A stretch of 64,000 nt of DNA. It comes from JAUYIV01 sp040882645. GTDB lineage: Bacteria; Actinomycetota; Acidimicrobiia; Spongiisociales; UBA11373. The position numbers and the translations under genes are program-made. The notes beneath the pieces were generated by a model. The model saw only the letters and a list, made by a program, of their open reading frames with translations. It made no database searches and had not been told where the DNA came from. Location of the stretch: contig JBBEAX010000047.1 of NCBI GenBank assembly GCA_040882645.1, positions 1 through 64,000 on the forward strand, read 5' to 3'. This document shows, piece after piece, positions 9,830 through 18,687 of this stretch; the stretch's first letter is position 1; each line of letters starts with the position of its first letter.

Positions 9830-9870
9830 CAGGGCCTTCCGCAAGAGCCGGTTCACCCTGTTGGCTCGTG

Positions 9871-9912
9871 ATTCTTGACTCTTGACTCTTCTTGGCTGTT
9901 GGCTGCTGGCTC
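9871..9912. repeat. Heptamer array (ACTCTTG then TTGGCTG), 6 units
   Basis: Six 7-bp units: ATTCTTG, ACTCTTG, ACTCTTC, TTGGCTG, TTGGCTG, CTGGCTC. Two different unit sequences stay in the same 7-bp register. The array lies just upstream of prmC and falsely extends its open reading frame. Confidence 0.8.
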
Positions 9913-9925
9913 CTACCCTCTCCTC

Positions 9926-10717
9926 ATGGCGTTGCCGCAGCATGAACTCCAGCGGCTCGAGCGTGCCGTGACCGGTGGGTCGCGTGCCGCCCGGGCACTC
10001 GACCGGTCGCTCAGTGCCGATGAGCAGCGCCGGCTTGCCGAGTTGATCGCCCGTCGTCAGGCGGGGGAGCCGCTGCAGTATTTGGAGGGGACCGTCGACT
10101 TCGGGCCGCTCACCCTGAAAATCGACCCGCGGGCGTTGATCCCCCGCCCCGAGACAGAGCGGTTGTGGGAGGAGGCGGTGCGGTCGCTCGGCCGGGCGGG
10201 CCCCGGGTCGGTGATCGTCGACCTGGGGACCGGGTCAGGGTGCCTGGCGCTGGCGTTAAAGCATGCGTTTCCGGAGGCGAGGGTCTTCGCCACCGACATC
10301 AGTGAGGACGCGTTGTCGCTGGCCAAGGAGAACGCCGCGATCACCGGTCTCAAAGTCACCTTTCTGCACGGCGACCTCTTCGAGCCCCTTCCGGACGAGC
10401 TGCACGGTCGGATCGACTTGGTGGTGTCCAATCCGCCTTACGTGGCATCGGGCGACCACCTCGCCGCAGAAATCCGCGATCACGAGCCACACCAGGCCTT
10501 ATTCGCCGGTCCCCGCGGAACCGAGGTCCTCGCCCGCATTGCCGACGATGCCTTTTGGGCGGTCGGAATCGGTGGGTGGGTCCTGTGTGAGATCGGCGAC
10601 GGCCAGGCGGAAGAGGCGCTCAGGCTCTTCGCGGCGTTCGACCGAGAAATTCGCCAGGACCTCGCCGGCCGCGATCGGATCCTGGTGGCGCGCAAAGGGG
10701 CAAGCTGCTGTGGGTGA
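9926..10717 (+). CDS. prmC: Release factor glutamine methyltransferase
   Basis: A 263-residue PrmC (HemK) that methylates the glutamine of the GGQ loop in RF1 and RF2 using S-adenosylmethionine. An N-terminal helical domain (1-75) with the family signature PLQYLEG is followed by a Rossmann methyltransferase fold. The SAM loop is VDLGTGSGCLALAL and the catalytic NPPY motif begins at N169. I took ATG 9926, since the frame upstream consists of heptamer repeats. Its substrate gene prfA lies 5 kb upstream. Confidence 0.95.
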   Translation: MALPQHELQRLERAVTGGSRAARALDRSLSADEQRRLAELIARRQAGEPLQYLEGTVDFGPLTLKIDPRALIPRPETERLWEEAVRSLGRAGPGSVIVDLGTGSGCLALALKHAFPEARVFATDISEDALSLAKENAAITGLKVTFLHGDLFEPLPDELHGRIDLVVSNPPYVASGDHLAAEIRDHEPHQALFAGPRGTEVLARIADDAFWAVGIGGWVLCEIGDGQAEEALRLFAAFDREIRQDLAGRDRILVARKGASCCG

Positions 10718-10723
10718 AACCCA

Positions 10724-10792
10724 GCGATGCGCAATGCGCAATGCGCAACCCGAGAAGGGTGTGGTCCGTCAGCGCATCGCGCATCGCGCATT
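10724..10792. repeat. Inverted pair of heptamer arrays (GCAATGC / GCGCATC)
   Basis: Units GCGATGC, GCAATGC, GCAATGC at 10724-10744 and GCGCATC, GCGCATC, GCGCATT at 10772-10792 are reverse complements in consensus, so the pair can fold into an imperfect hairpin of about 20 bp around a 27-base centre. It lies between prmC and the Sua5 gene. Confidence 0.8.
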
Positions 10793-10834
10793 GCTCTTCT
10801 ACGCCGCCCCGCCCGACACGACCCCGGAGGGGCC

Positions 10835-11410
10835 ATGACCCACACCCCCCTCGCCCAGGCCGTGGAGGCGCTGCAACGCGGTCTGCTCGTCGGTATACCG
10901 ACCGACACGGTCTACGGGGTCGGGGCCGATCCCTTCAACCGCGAGGCGGTAGCGCGCCTCTATCAGGTCAAACAGCGGGACACTGCAACGCCGATACCGG
11001 TGCTCGGGGCCGACGCCGGCGCATTCGCCGGGATCGCCGATCTCAGCGGTCCGGGAACGGTCGAGGCGGTGGGTCACTGGCCGGGCGGTCTCACGGTGGT
11101 GGTGCCCAAATCACCGGATGCTCCGGCGTGGATCGGCGACGACCGCGGGACCGTCGCAATCAGGGTGCCCGACCATCCTGTCGCCCTCGAGCTGCTCAGG
11201 GCGGCGGGTCCGCTGGCGGTGACGAGCGCCAATCGAAGCGGGGAGCCCCCGGCGCGCACGGCCGACGAGGCGCGGTTCGCTCTCGGATACGGCGTGGCGG
11301 TGTACCTCGAAGGAGTCGCCAGGTTGGGAGAGGCCTCGACGGTGGTCGACCTGTCGGGGCCTGACCCCGTCGTACTCCGCCAGGGGCCGATACGGTTGGA
11401 CCCGCAATGA
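10835..11410 (+). CDS. L-threonylcarbamoyladenylate synthase (Sua5/YrdC/TsaC)
   Basis: A 191-residue single-domain YrdC protein that makes threonylcarbamoyl-AMP from threonine, bicarbonate and ATP, the first step of the t6A modification of tRNA. Motifs visible are IPTDTVYGVGAD near residue 20, the KQRDTATPIPVL segment (family KxR) and TSANRSGEPP near 133. There is no extra Sua5 C-terminal domain. ATG 10835 is preceded by GGAGGGG at about 10826. The stop overlaps the next gene by four bases (ATGA). Confidence 0.94.
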   Translation: MTHTPLAQAVEALQRGLLVGIPTDTVYGVGADPFNREAVARLYQVKQRDTATPIPVLGADAGAFAGIADLSGPGTVEAVGHWPGGLTVVVPKSPDAPAWIGDDRGTVAIRVPDHPVALELLRAAGPLAVTSANRSGEPPARTADEARFALGYGVAVYLEGVARLGEASTVVDLSGPDPVVLRQGPIRLDPQ

Positions 11411-12051
11411 GCCGCCAGAAGGGTTCGCGTCGGCCTCCGAAAGCGGAACGTGAGGCCTACATAGCCCGATACACCCGCGAGAGGTCCGAACGCATCGTGG
11501 CCCGCGCCGAGCGGTTCCGCGATCCCACCGCCCGGCCGCGCCGGTGGCCGGCGATCGCCTGGGCGACAGTGCTGCTCCTGTTCGCGTACTTCTCGGCGAT
11601 CGGGGCGGTATTCGCATTCGAGGACGGGGACAATCGCAACGCGTGGGCCGGGGTGGCGACCGCGCTTCTCATCGCTCCGCTGTCCCTGGTGGTGCTCGGC
11701 CGCGTGTCACGGGCTCCAACGCCGATCAAGACTGGCCTGGTGCTCGCTCCGGCTGCAATCGGGAGCTTCGCCCTGTTCTCGGTGTTGACCAACGACCCCG
11801 GTAGCGCCGTCGTGCTCTGCTTCGGGGTCGCCGGCGCGCTGGCGCTGCGGGTCGATCCAGGAGTCCACTCGGTCTGGAGGCGGATCGGGACGGTCGGGTT
11901 CTTCCTCCTGGCCACGTTCCTCTTCGGTGTGTTCTCCGTCGACGGATCGGCGACTATCGCCCCCCTATTCGCCTACACCGCCAGCGGCATCACCGACATG
12001 ATCACCGAGCGGGAGGCCCGGCGCGTCACCGGGGAGACCCCCGCCGGGTAG
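11407..12051 (+). CDS. Hypothetical membrane protein
   Basis: I do not recognise this 214-residue protein. A basic N-terminal region (about 1-45, many Arg/Lys/Glu) is followed by five or so hydrophobic segments at about 48-70, 77-97, 103-125, 130-145 and 155-190. It overlaps the Sua5 gene by four bases (ATGA), so it is probably co-translated with it. If glyA used its earliest GTG the two would also overlap by one base. Confidence 0.75.
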   Translation: MSRQKGSRRPPKAEREAYIARYTRERSERIVARAERFRDPTARPRRWPAIAWATVLLLFAYFSAIGAVFAFEDGDNRNAWAGVATALLIAPLSLVVLGRVSRAPTPIKTGLVLAPAAIGSFALFSVLTNDPGSAVVLCFGVAGALALRVDPGVHSVWRRIGTVGFFLLATFLFGVFSVDGSATIAPLFAYTASGITDMITEREARRVTGETPAG

Positions 12052-12131
12052 TGCCTCGCACCGCCGCGCGCTGTCCGGATCGGCCGGTCGGGACGGCGGG
12101 CTACCCTCCAAGCACCGGCGAAGGAAGCGCA

Positions 12132-13400
12132 TTGTTCGGCTCACCACTGCACCACGTCGACCCGCAGATCGAGGCGCTGATCCGCAAGGACGTCGAACGC
12201 CAGCGCACCCACATCCATCTGATCGCGTCGGAGAACTTCGTGTCCCGGGCCGTGATGCAGGCATCAGGATCCGTGTTCACCAACAAGTACTCGGAGGGCT
12301 ATCCGGGGAAGCGCTATTACGAGGGTTGTGAAGTCGTCGACGAGATGGAGTTGCTGGCGATCGACCGGGCCAAAGCATTGTTCGGCGCCGAGCACGCCAA
12401 TGTCCAGGCACACAGCGGGGCGCAGGCGAACATGGCCGTCTACTACGCCCTCCTCAAGCCTGGAGACAAAATCCTCGGTATGCGCCTGGATCAGGGGGGG
12501 CACCTCACACACGGTTCTCCAGTGAACTTCTCCGGGATCCTGTTCGACTTCGTGGCCTATGGAGTCGATCCCGATTCGGAGGTCGTCGACATGGATGAGG
12601 TTCGTCGGGTCGCCCTGGCCGAACGTCCCAAGCTCATCGTCGCCGGGTACTCCGCCTACTCGCGGTTGCTCGATTGGGGGGCCTTTCGCCAGATAGCCGA
12701 CGAGGTCGGTGCGCCCCTCATGGTCGACGCCGCCCACATCATCGGGTTGATAGCCGGCGGGGCCCATCCCAACCCGGTTCCGTATGCCCATGTGGTCACG
12801 GCCACCACCCACAAGGCGATGCGAGGGCCGCGTGGGGGGATGATCCTCACCACCGGGGAGTACGCCGCCGCGATCGACAAGGGGGTGTTCCCGAATGCCC
12901 AGGGCGGCCCGATCAACAATCACATTGCCGCCAAGGCAGTGTGCTTCCACGAGGCGGCCACGGACGAGTACCGCACCTACGCCCGCCAGATCGTGGCGAA
13001 CGCCACCGCGATGGCCGACTCGATCGCCGCGGCCGGTGTTCGGGTGGTATCCGGGGGCACCGACAACCACATGTTCCTCGTGGATCTCAGGTCGGTCGAC
13101 GAAGACCTCACCGGGAAGGAAGCGGCCGCCGGGCTCTCGCGCGTCGGCTTCACCCTCAACTTCAACACGATCCCGTTCGATCCCCGGCCCCCCTATCGGG
13201 CAACGGGGCTGCGCATCGGCCTCCCGGCGGCGACGACCTGTGGAATGAAGGAGCCGGAAGCAGCAGAGATCGGCCGCCTACTGGCCCGGGCTCTGTTCGA
13301 ACGGTCCGACCAGTCGGCTCTCGCCGAGGTGCGAAGCCGGGTGTCGGAACTGGCCGCGGAGTTTCCGCCCTACCCGGCCGCCTTTCCCGGCCATGTTTGA
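12132..13400 (+). CDS. glyA: Serine hydroxymethyltransferase
   Basis: A 422-residue PLP enzyme that interconverts serine plus tetrahydrofolate with glycine plus methylene-tetrahydrofolate. Typical blocks are LIASENFVS, the GYPGKRYYEGCE segment, QAHSGAQANMAVY, and the PLP lysine K228 in TTTHKAMRGPRGG. I chose TTG 12132 because AAGGAAG lies at 12121-12127 and the family N-terminus begins there. A GTG at 12051 in frame would add 27 low-complexity residues that do not fit the family. Length then matches standard GlyA. Confidence 0.95.
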   Translation: MFGSPLHHVDPQIEALIRKDVERQRTHIHLIASENFVSRAVMQASGSVFTNKYSEGYPGKRYYEGCEVVDEMELLAIDRAKALFGAEHANVQAHSGAQANMAVYYALLKPGDKILGMRLDQGGHLTHGSPVNFSGILFDFVAYGVDPDSEVVDMDEVRRVALAERPKLIVAGYSAYSRLLDWGAFRQIADEVGAPLMVDAAHIIGLIAGGAHPNPVPYAHVVTATTHKAMRGPRGGMILTTGEYAAAIDKGVFPNAQGGPINNHIAAKAVCFHEAATDEYRTYARQIVANATAMADSIAAAGVRVVSGGTDNHMFLVDLRSVDEDLTGKEAAAGLSRVGFTLNFNTIPFDPRPPYRATGLRIGLPAATTCGMKEPEAAEIGRLLARALFERSDQSALAEVRSRVSELAAEFPPYPAAFPGHV

Positions 13401-13481
13401 GGCATCGGGGGTTGCGCCGGCAATGGTGGGCCGATACATTGTGAAAGAAATCACAAGCAGGCTCGCCAACCGAGGGGGCGT

Positions 13482-13694
13482 GTGAGCAGGTCCTACCACC
13501 ACGAGTTGGGCAAGTCGGTTGCGGCCGAGCACGCTGCGGCAGGCTTCTTCGCGTCGATCCTGTCGGGCACGTTGCTCGGGCTGGGGGGCGACGCGTGGCT
13601 CGGCACCGAGCCGCTGCTTGTCGTGATCGGCATCATCGCCGGCTCTGTCACCGGTTTCTGGAGAATGTGGCAGGTGGCCAACCGTGACTCCTGA
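13482..13694 (+). CDS. AtpZ/AtpI family small membrane protein
   Basis: A 70-residue protein with two transmembrane hairpin segments (about 20-37 and 43-62) and the GLGGDAWLGTEP turn seen in AtpZ/AtpI-type proteins encoded at the head of atp operons. These proteins help c-ring assembly or magnesium uptake in other bacteria; the role here is inferred from position. GTG start. It overlaps the next gene by 11 bp. Confidence 0.78.
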   Translation: MSRSYHHELGKSVAAEHAAAGFFASILSGTLLGLGGDAWLGTEPLLVVIGIIAGSVTGFWRMWQVANRDS

Positions 13695-14085
13695 CGTCGA
13701 GTCGATCATCGCCCGACACACCGCCGGCCGCGCGGTGATCATCGGGCCGGTTCTGGTGGCGATCTTCTGGGCGACCCGCGGCGCGGATGGTGCGGTCGGC
13801 GCGGCTTGGGGGGTCGTGATCGTGGCCGGCTACTTGCTGCTCAGCGGGATGATGCTGTCAGTGGCGGCGCGCATCTCATTGGCCTTCTATCATGCCGCAG
13901 CCCTGCTCGGGTTCTTCCTGCGGCTGGGTCTCATCGCAGTCACCATGCTGGCGGTGGCGCGGCTAACGGATATCGACAGGGTGGCGATGGGTGTCGCCGT
14001 GGTAGTGGCGTACCTGGCACTCCTGGGCTGGGAAGCCGTGGCGATCTCCAGGGGACGGGAAGGGGAGATGGGGTGGACCGCATGA
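13684..14085 (+). CDS. Putative ATP synthase subunit I
   Basis: A 133-residue protein with four hydrophobic segments (about 18-30, 38-58, 68-92, 98-118), a layout seen in AtpI-like proteins. There is no strong sequence signature, so the call rests on topology and on the position directly before atpB, which it overlaps by 13 bp. GTG start. It may assist assembly of the c-ring. Confidence 0.65.
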   Translation: MTPDVESIIARHTAGRAVIIGPVLVAIFWATRGADGAVGAAWGVVIVAGYLLLSGMMLSVAARISLAFYHAAALLGFFLRLGLIAVTMLAVARLTDIDRVAMGVAVVVAYLALLGWEAVAISRGREGEMGWTA

Positions 14086-14888
14086 TCTGGGCAGCCTTCG
14101 AGTGCGACCCGGCAACGGACATCATCTGCAAGCCGGAGTTCGTCAACGAGCTCTTCGAGACGCACACCATCTTCAGCATCGGCGGGTTCGACGTAAACCG
14201 GGCGATCCTCCTCATGTTCCTCGCTGCGTTCGTCGCGATAGGGCTGCTGTGGTTCGCGTTCCGCAAGCCGGCCGTGGTCCCCACCAAGTTCGGCGCGGCG
14301 ATGGAGGCAGTAGTCGGCTTCGTGCGGGACGAGATCGCCATCGGAATCATCGGCCCCACTGGGATCAAGTATTTCCCTTACCTGCTGTCCGTCTTTCTCT
14401 TCGTGCTCATCGGGAACCTGTTCGAGGTGACCCCGTTCATCAACTTCCCGATCACCTCCCGCATGGCGATCCCGCTGTTTCTTTCGCTGCTCACATACTT
14501 CATTTTCGTGGGGGTGGGCATCGCCAAGAACGGTTTCCACTACTTCAGCGGCATCGCCTGGCCCAAGAGCGTGCCCGCGGGGCTCCGACCCCTCGTCGGC
14601 CTCATCGAGTTGGTTTCGACCTTCGTGCTACGGCCCATCACGCTGGCAGTGCGACTCTTCGCCAACCTCGTCGCCGGACACGTGATGCTCACCCTGCTGT
14701 TGGCCAGCGGCGTGGTGTTCATCTCCCAAGTCGGTGACATCGGGTTCAGGTCCGCGATCGGACTCGGCTGGTTCACGGTGGGTATGGCGATCTTCGTCTT
14801 CGAGATCGCCGTCGCCGCCCTTCAGGCCTACATCTTCACCCTGCTTTCCGCCGTCTATATCCAGACGTCGGTGCATCCGGAACACTGA
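14073..14888 (+). CDS. atpB: ATP synthase F0 subunit a
   Basis: A 271-residue proton channel subunit of F0. Five to six hydrophobic segments are visible, with the essential arginine in the conserved RPITLAVRLFANLVAGH stretch near residue 195 and the C-terminal AYIFTLLSAVYI helix. I chose GTG 14073, since AGGGGAG at 14061-14067 sits five bases upstream. ATG 14082, three codons later, is the alternative. The operon order B-E-F-H-A-G-D-C is standard. Confidence 0.95.
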   Translation: MDRMIWAAFECDPATDIICKPEFVNELFETHTIFSIGGFDVNRAILLMFLAAFVAIGLLWFAFRKPAVVPTKFGAAMEAVVGFVRDEIAIGIIGPTGIKYFPYLLSVFLFVLIGNLFEVTPFINFPITSRMAIPLFLSLLTYFIFVGVGIAKNGFHYFSGIAWPKSVPAGLRPLVGLIELVSTFVLRPITLAVRLFANLVAGHVMLTLLLASGVVFISQVGDIGFRSAIGLGWFTVGMAIFVFEIAVAALQAYIFTLLSAVYIQTSVHPEH

Positions 14889-14903
14889 TCGGAGGAAACG
14901 GAT

Positions 14904-15116
14904 ATGGAAGACATCAGCGGAGCCCTGGCGCTCATCGGCTACGGCCTGGCGGCCATCGGTCCCGGCATCGGGATCGGGATCATCGCCGGCAATGCTGTGC
15001 AAGCGATGGCCCGGCAGCCCGAGGCCGCAGGCATGGTGAGGACCACCATGTTCCTCGGCATCGCATTCGCCGAGGCGTTGACCCTGATCGGCTTCGTCCT
15101 CTTCTTCATCGCCTGA
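14904..15116 (+). CDS. atpE: ATP synthase F0 subunit c
   Basis: A 70-residue hairpin proteolipid forming the rotor ring. Helix 1 carries the glycine repeat PGIGIGIIAGNA, the loop is ARQPEA, and the ion-binding carboxylate is E57 in AFAEALTLIGFV. The GGAGGAAACG sequence before the ATG is a strong ribosome site, as expected for a multicopy subunit. The glutamate and its surroundings fit a proton enzyme, but the ion cannot be settled by eye. Confidence 0.95.
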   Translation: MEDISGALALIGYGLAAIGPGIGIGIIAGNAVQAMARQPEAAGMVRTTMFLGIAFAEALTLIGFVLFFIA

Positions 15117-15132
15117 GGGGAAGGACAACAGA

Positions 15133-15696
15133 ATGCTGAATCTGCTCACCCGAATCGCCTACCAGGCGGGAGAGGTCGACCACGAGGAGCCCTCGGGTCT
15201 CGACCTGGTCCTGCCTGAGATGAATGAACTGATCGCCGGGGTGATCGCGTTCACGATCGTGTTCGTCTTCATCTGGAAGTGGGGCCGGCCGGCGATCGAC
15301 CGGATGCTCACCGCGCGCCAGGAGGCCATCACCGGCCAGCTCACTGCGGCCGAGGCGACCAAGCAAGAGGCCGAGAGCCTCCTCACCGACTACAAGAAGC
15401 AGCTTGCAGGTGCGCGCGACGAAGCGAACAAGATCGTCGAGGACGCCCGCCGTTCGGCCGAGGCACTGCGCACCGATGTGGTTGGCAAGGCCGAAGCCGA
15501 TGCCGAGACGATCGTCCGCAAGGCTCGCGAAGAGGCCGCCGGGGAACGAGAACGCGCTGTGGGTGCCATCCGCCACGAGGTCGCCTCGCTGTCGCTCGAC
15601 GTGGCCCAGCGGGTGGTCGGCGAATCGGTGGACGCCGCTGCCCAGAAGAAGCTTGTAGATCGTTACATCGCCGAGCTCGAGGGGTTGAACGCTTGA
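15133..15696 (+). CDS. atpF: ATP synthase F0 subunit b
   Basis: A 187-residue peripheral stalk subunit: one N-terminal transmembrane segment (about 33-52, IAGVIAFTIVFVFIWKWG) then a long charged coiled coil rich in Ala, Glu and Lys to about 155. The 16-bp gap from atpE includes AGGGGAAGGA. Its stop overlaps the atpH start (TGATG). Confidence 0.94.
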   Translation: MLNLLTRIAYQAGEVDHEEPSGLDLVLPEMNELIAGVIAFTIVFVFIWKWGRPAIDRMLTARQEAITGQLTAAEATKQEAESLLTDYKKQLAGARDEANKIVEDARRSAEALRTDVVGKAEADAETIVRKAREEAAGERERAVGAIRHEVASLSLDVAQRVVGESVDAAAQKKLVDRYIAELEGLNA

Positions 15697-16235
15697 TGGC
15701 TGCCGACGACCGCATCGACGGCTACGCCGCTGCCATCCTCGAACTGGCCAAGGCCGAGGGCGAGCTCGAGCGCATTGGCGACGAGCTGTTCCGGATCGCC
15801 CGTGCCTTCGAGTCATCGAATGAGCTGCGCGCCGCCCTCACCGATCCCCGGCTCCCGGTGGATCGTAAGAAGGCCGTCATCGACGACCTGCTCGGGGAGA
15901 AGATGTCGCCCCTGGCGACGAACCTCGTCAACTTCGTGGTCGGGCTGGGGCGTGGCGGCGACCTGCCGGCGATCGCCGATCGTCTTGCCGAGCGCGCCGC
16001 CGCGGGCCGCAACAAGGTGATTGCCGAAGTGCGGTCGGCCGGGGAGTTGGACGAGAAGACGATCGCCCGTCTGGCCGCTTCGCTGAGCAAGGCGACCGGC
16101 AAGGACGTGGAGGTCAAGACCGTCGTCGATCCGTCGGTGATCGGCGGCGTGGTTGCACGGGTGGGTGACGTCGTCATCGACGGCACGGTCAGCCACCGGT
16201 TGGAAGAGATTCGCGAAACGCTGATCAGGCGCTGA
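15696..16235 (+). CDS. atpH: ATP synthase F1 subunit delta
   Basis: A 179-residue OSCP/delta subunit linking F1 to the peripheral stalk. The N-terminal helical bundle begins IDGYAAAILELAKAEGE. The C-terminal region carries the family segment DPSVIGGVVARVGDVVIDG. ATG 15696 overlaps the atpF stop; the longer open frame upstream is a shadow of atpF. Confidence 0.94.
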   Translation: MAADDRIDGYAAAILELAKAEGELERIGDELFRIARAFESSNELRAALTDPRLPVDRKKAVIDDLLGEKMSPLATNLVNFVVGLGRGGDLPAIADRLAERAAAGRNKVIAEVRSAGELDEKTIARLAASLSKATGKDVEVKTVVDPSVIGGVVARVGDVVIDGTVSHRLEEIRETLIRR

Positions 16236-16245
16236 GGAGACCGCA

Positions 16246-17760
16246 ATGGCCGAACTGACCATCAATCCCCAGGAGATCGCCGAGGCGCTGCGGCGGAACC
16301 TCGACGGTTGGGAGCCGTCGCTCGAGGCGGCCACTGTCGGGTATGTGACTTCGATCGGCGATGGCGTCGCCCGCGTCGAAGGGCTTCCCAACGCCATGTC
16401 GAGTGAGCTGCTGGAGTTCCCCGGTGGACTCCTCGGAGTGGCGCTGAACCTCGACGAGGATTCGATCGGCGCCGTACTCATGGGAGAGGCATCACATGTC
16501 CAAGAAGGCGATCCCGTCAGCCAGACCGGCCGAGTGCTCTCGGTCCCGGTGGGTGACGCCCTGCTCGGGCGAGTGATCGACCCCCTCGGTAGCCCGATCG
16601 ATGGCAAGGGCCCGATCCACACTACCGAGCGCCGTTTCCTCGAGGTACAGGCCCCATCGGTTGTCGAGCGCCAGCCGGTCCATGAGCCGCTCCAGACTGG
16701 AATCAAGGCCATCGACGCGATGACGCCGATCGGGCGGGGCCAGCGACAGTTGATCATCGGCGACCGCGGCACCGGCAAGACCGCGATCGTGGTCGACACC
16801 ATCCTGAGTCAGAAGGACTCGGGCGTGAAGTGTGTCTACGTGGCCATCGGCCAAAAGGCCTCGACCGTTGCCGAGGTCGTCGAGGTCCTCGAGCGGCACG
16901 GGGCGATGGCGTACACCGTGGTGGTCAACGCGGCGGCTTCAGTCGCACCCGCTCTACAGATGTATGCCCCCTACTCCGGCTCGGCCATCGGCCAGTACTA
17001 CATGTACAAGGGAGAGCATGCCCTGGTGATCTTCGACGACCTGTCGAAGCAGGCGGTGGCCTATCGCGAGATCTCGTTGCTTCTCCGTCGGCCTCCGGGT
17101 CGTGAGGCCTACCCCGGAGACGTGTTCTACCTACACAGCAGGCTCCTTGAGCGTTGCGCCAAGCTCTCCGACGAATTGGGGGGCGGGTCGATGACCGGGC
17201 TCCCGATCGTCGAAACCAAGGCGAACGACGTGTCGGCCTACATCCCGACGAATGTGATCTCGATCACCGATGGCCAGATCTACCTCGAGACCGACCTCTT
17301 CTATTCGGGAGTCCGCCCGGCGATCAACGCCGGGATCTCGGTGTCCCGGGTGGGCGGCAATGCCCAGATCAAGGCGATGAAGAGCGTCGCCGGGCAGTTG
17401 CGCATCAACCTTGCCCAGTTCCGCGAGTTGGAGGCCTTTGCCGAGTTCGGCTCGGAGCTCGACTCGGCCTCGCAGGCCCAGCTCGCCAGAGGACGCCGGG
17501 TCGTCGAAGTTCTCAAGCAGCCCCAGTTTCGGCCGGTTGCGGTCGAGGATCAGGTACTGGTCATTTACGCGGTGAGCAACGGGCTGATGGATCGGATACC
17601 GCCCGAGGATGTCCCCCGGTTCGAAACTGGGCTCATCGAACACATGCGTACCCGGCACACGGCGATGCTGGACTCGATCGCATCGTCCGGGAAGCTGCCC
17701 GAGGGCGACGGCTTCAAGCAGGCGATCGAGGGGTACGTCGACTCGTTCCTCGGCGGGTGA
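16246..17760 (+). CDS. atpA: ATP synthase F1 subunit alpha
   Basis: A 504-residue non-catalytic nucleotide-binding subunit. The Walker A motif GDRGTGKTA begins at about residue 172. The arginine-finger region is in FYSGVRPAINAGISVSRVGG near residue 355. Full length with a standard N-terminal beta barrel and C-terminal helical domain. Confidence 0.97.
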   Translation: MAELTINPQEIAEALRRNLDGWEPSLEAATVGYVTSIGDGVARVEGLPNAMSSELLEFPGGLLGVALNLDEDSIGAVLMGEASHVQEGDPVSQTGRVLSVPVGDALLGRVIDPLGSPIDGKGPIHTTERRFLEVQAPSVVERQPVHEPLQTGIKAIDAMTPIGRGQRQLIIGDRGTGKTAIVVDTILSQKDSGVKCVYVAIGQKASTVAEVVEVLERHGAMAYTVVVNAAASVAPALQMYAPYSGSAIGQYYMYKGEHALVIFDDLSKQAVAYREISLLLRRPPGREAYPGDVFYLHSRLLERCAKLSDELGGGSMTGLPIVETKANDVSAYIPTNVISITDGQIYLETDLFYSGVRPAINAGISVSRVGGNAQIKAMKSVAGQLRINLAQFRELEAFAEFGSELDSASQAQLARGRRVVEVLKQPQFRPVAVEDQVLVIYAVSNGLMDRIPPEDVPRFETGLIEHMRTRHTAMLDSIASSGKLPEGDGFKQAIEGYVDSFLGG

Positions 17761-17766
17761 GGTTCC

Positions 17767-18645
17767 ATGGCCAGCGCTGAGCTTCGGCACATCCAACGGC
17801 GGATCAAAAGCGTCGAATCGACGATGAAGATCACGCGTGCCATGGAGCTCATCGCGGCGTCGCGGATCGCCAAGGCGCAGCAGCGAGTCGCGGCCGCCCA
17901 GCCTTACAACCGCAAAATGGAAGAGGTAATCCGCAACGTCGCCGCTGCCTCTGGTGGCGCTCGCCACCCCCTCCTCGAGGCCCGGCCGGTGCGCTCCGCC
18001 GGAGCGCTCGTGTTGACCAGCGACCGTGGCTTGGCGGGGGCCTACAACTCGAACGTGTTGAGAATGGCCGAAGCGCGCCTCATCGAACTCAAGCGGACGG
18101 GGGTCGATCCCCGGCTCTTCGTCGTCGGCAAGAAGGCGCAGTCGTACTTTCGCTACCGGGGCTACCAGATCGAGCGAGCCTTCTTGGGGGTCACCGATAC
18201 CCCGGGCTACGGCGATGCCCGCGCCATCGCCAATGTGATCATGAACGAGTACGCCGAGCTGAAGGTCGACTCGGTCGAGGTGTTCACCACCCTCTACGTC
18301 TCGGCTCTGACCCAAAGGGCGAGCACCAGGCGGCTGTTGCCGATCGAGCCCCCGGAGCGCGTGGAGGAGTCGACCGCGCCGATCGGCTACGCGTACGAGC
18401 CCTCGGCCGAAGCGATCCTCGACCGTCTCCTTCCCCGTTACGTCGAGGCCTCCGTATTCGGGTACCTCCTCGATGCGTCCGCCTCGGAGCACGCTGCTCG
18501 GCGCCGGGCGATGAAAGCGGCTACCGAGAACGGCGAGGAGTTGACCCGGCTACTGAGCCGGGAGGCCAACCAGGCACGGCAGGCCGAGATCACTACCGAG
18601 ATCTCGGAGATCGTCGGCGGCGCCGAGGCGATGACGAAGGGCTGA
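17767..18645 (+). CDS. atpG: ATP synthase F1 subunit gamma
   Basis: A 292-residue central rotor shaft. N- and C-terminal coiled coils are clear: RRIKSVESTMKITRAMELIA at the start and a C-terminal stretch with the conserved RRRAMKAATENGEEL. The middle GLAGAYNSN motif is the family Rossmann-like domain. It follows atpA by six bases. Confidence 0.96.
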   Translation: MASAELRHIQRRIKSVESTMKITRAMELIAASRIAKAQQRVAAAQPYNRKMEEVIRNVAAASGGARHPLLEARPVRSAGALVLTSDRGLAGAYNSNVLRMAEARLIELKRTGVDPRLFVVGKKAQSYFRYRGYQIERAFLGVTDTPGYGDARAIANVIMNEYAELKVDSVEVFTTLYVSALTQRASTRRLLPIEPPERVEESTAPIGYAYEPSAEAILDRLLPRYVEASVFGYLLDASASEHAARRRAMKAATENGEELTRLLSREANQARQAEITTEISEIVGGAEAMTKG

Positions 18646-18687
18646 CCGGGTGAACAGGTTTCAGGAACACGGCAGAGGAGTGACCAA

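Noticed and set aside
8548..9885. Long plus-strand frame (445 codons) opposite the S9 peptidase gene
   Set aside because: Antisense shadow of a clearly conserved peptidase; its translation is Arg/Gly/Asp-rich with no domain.
17131..18492. Long minus-strand frame opposite atpA and atpG
   Set aside because: Shadow of two certain ATP synthase genes; typical high-GC antisense openness.
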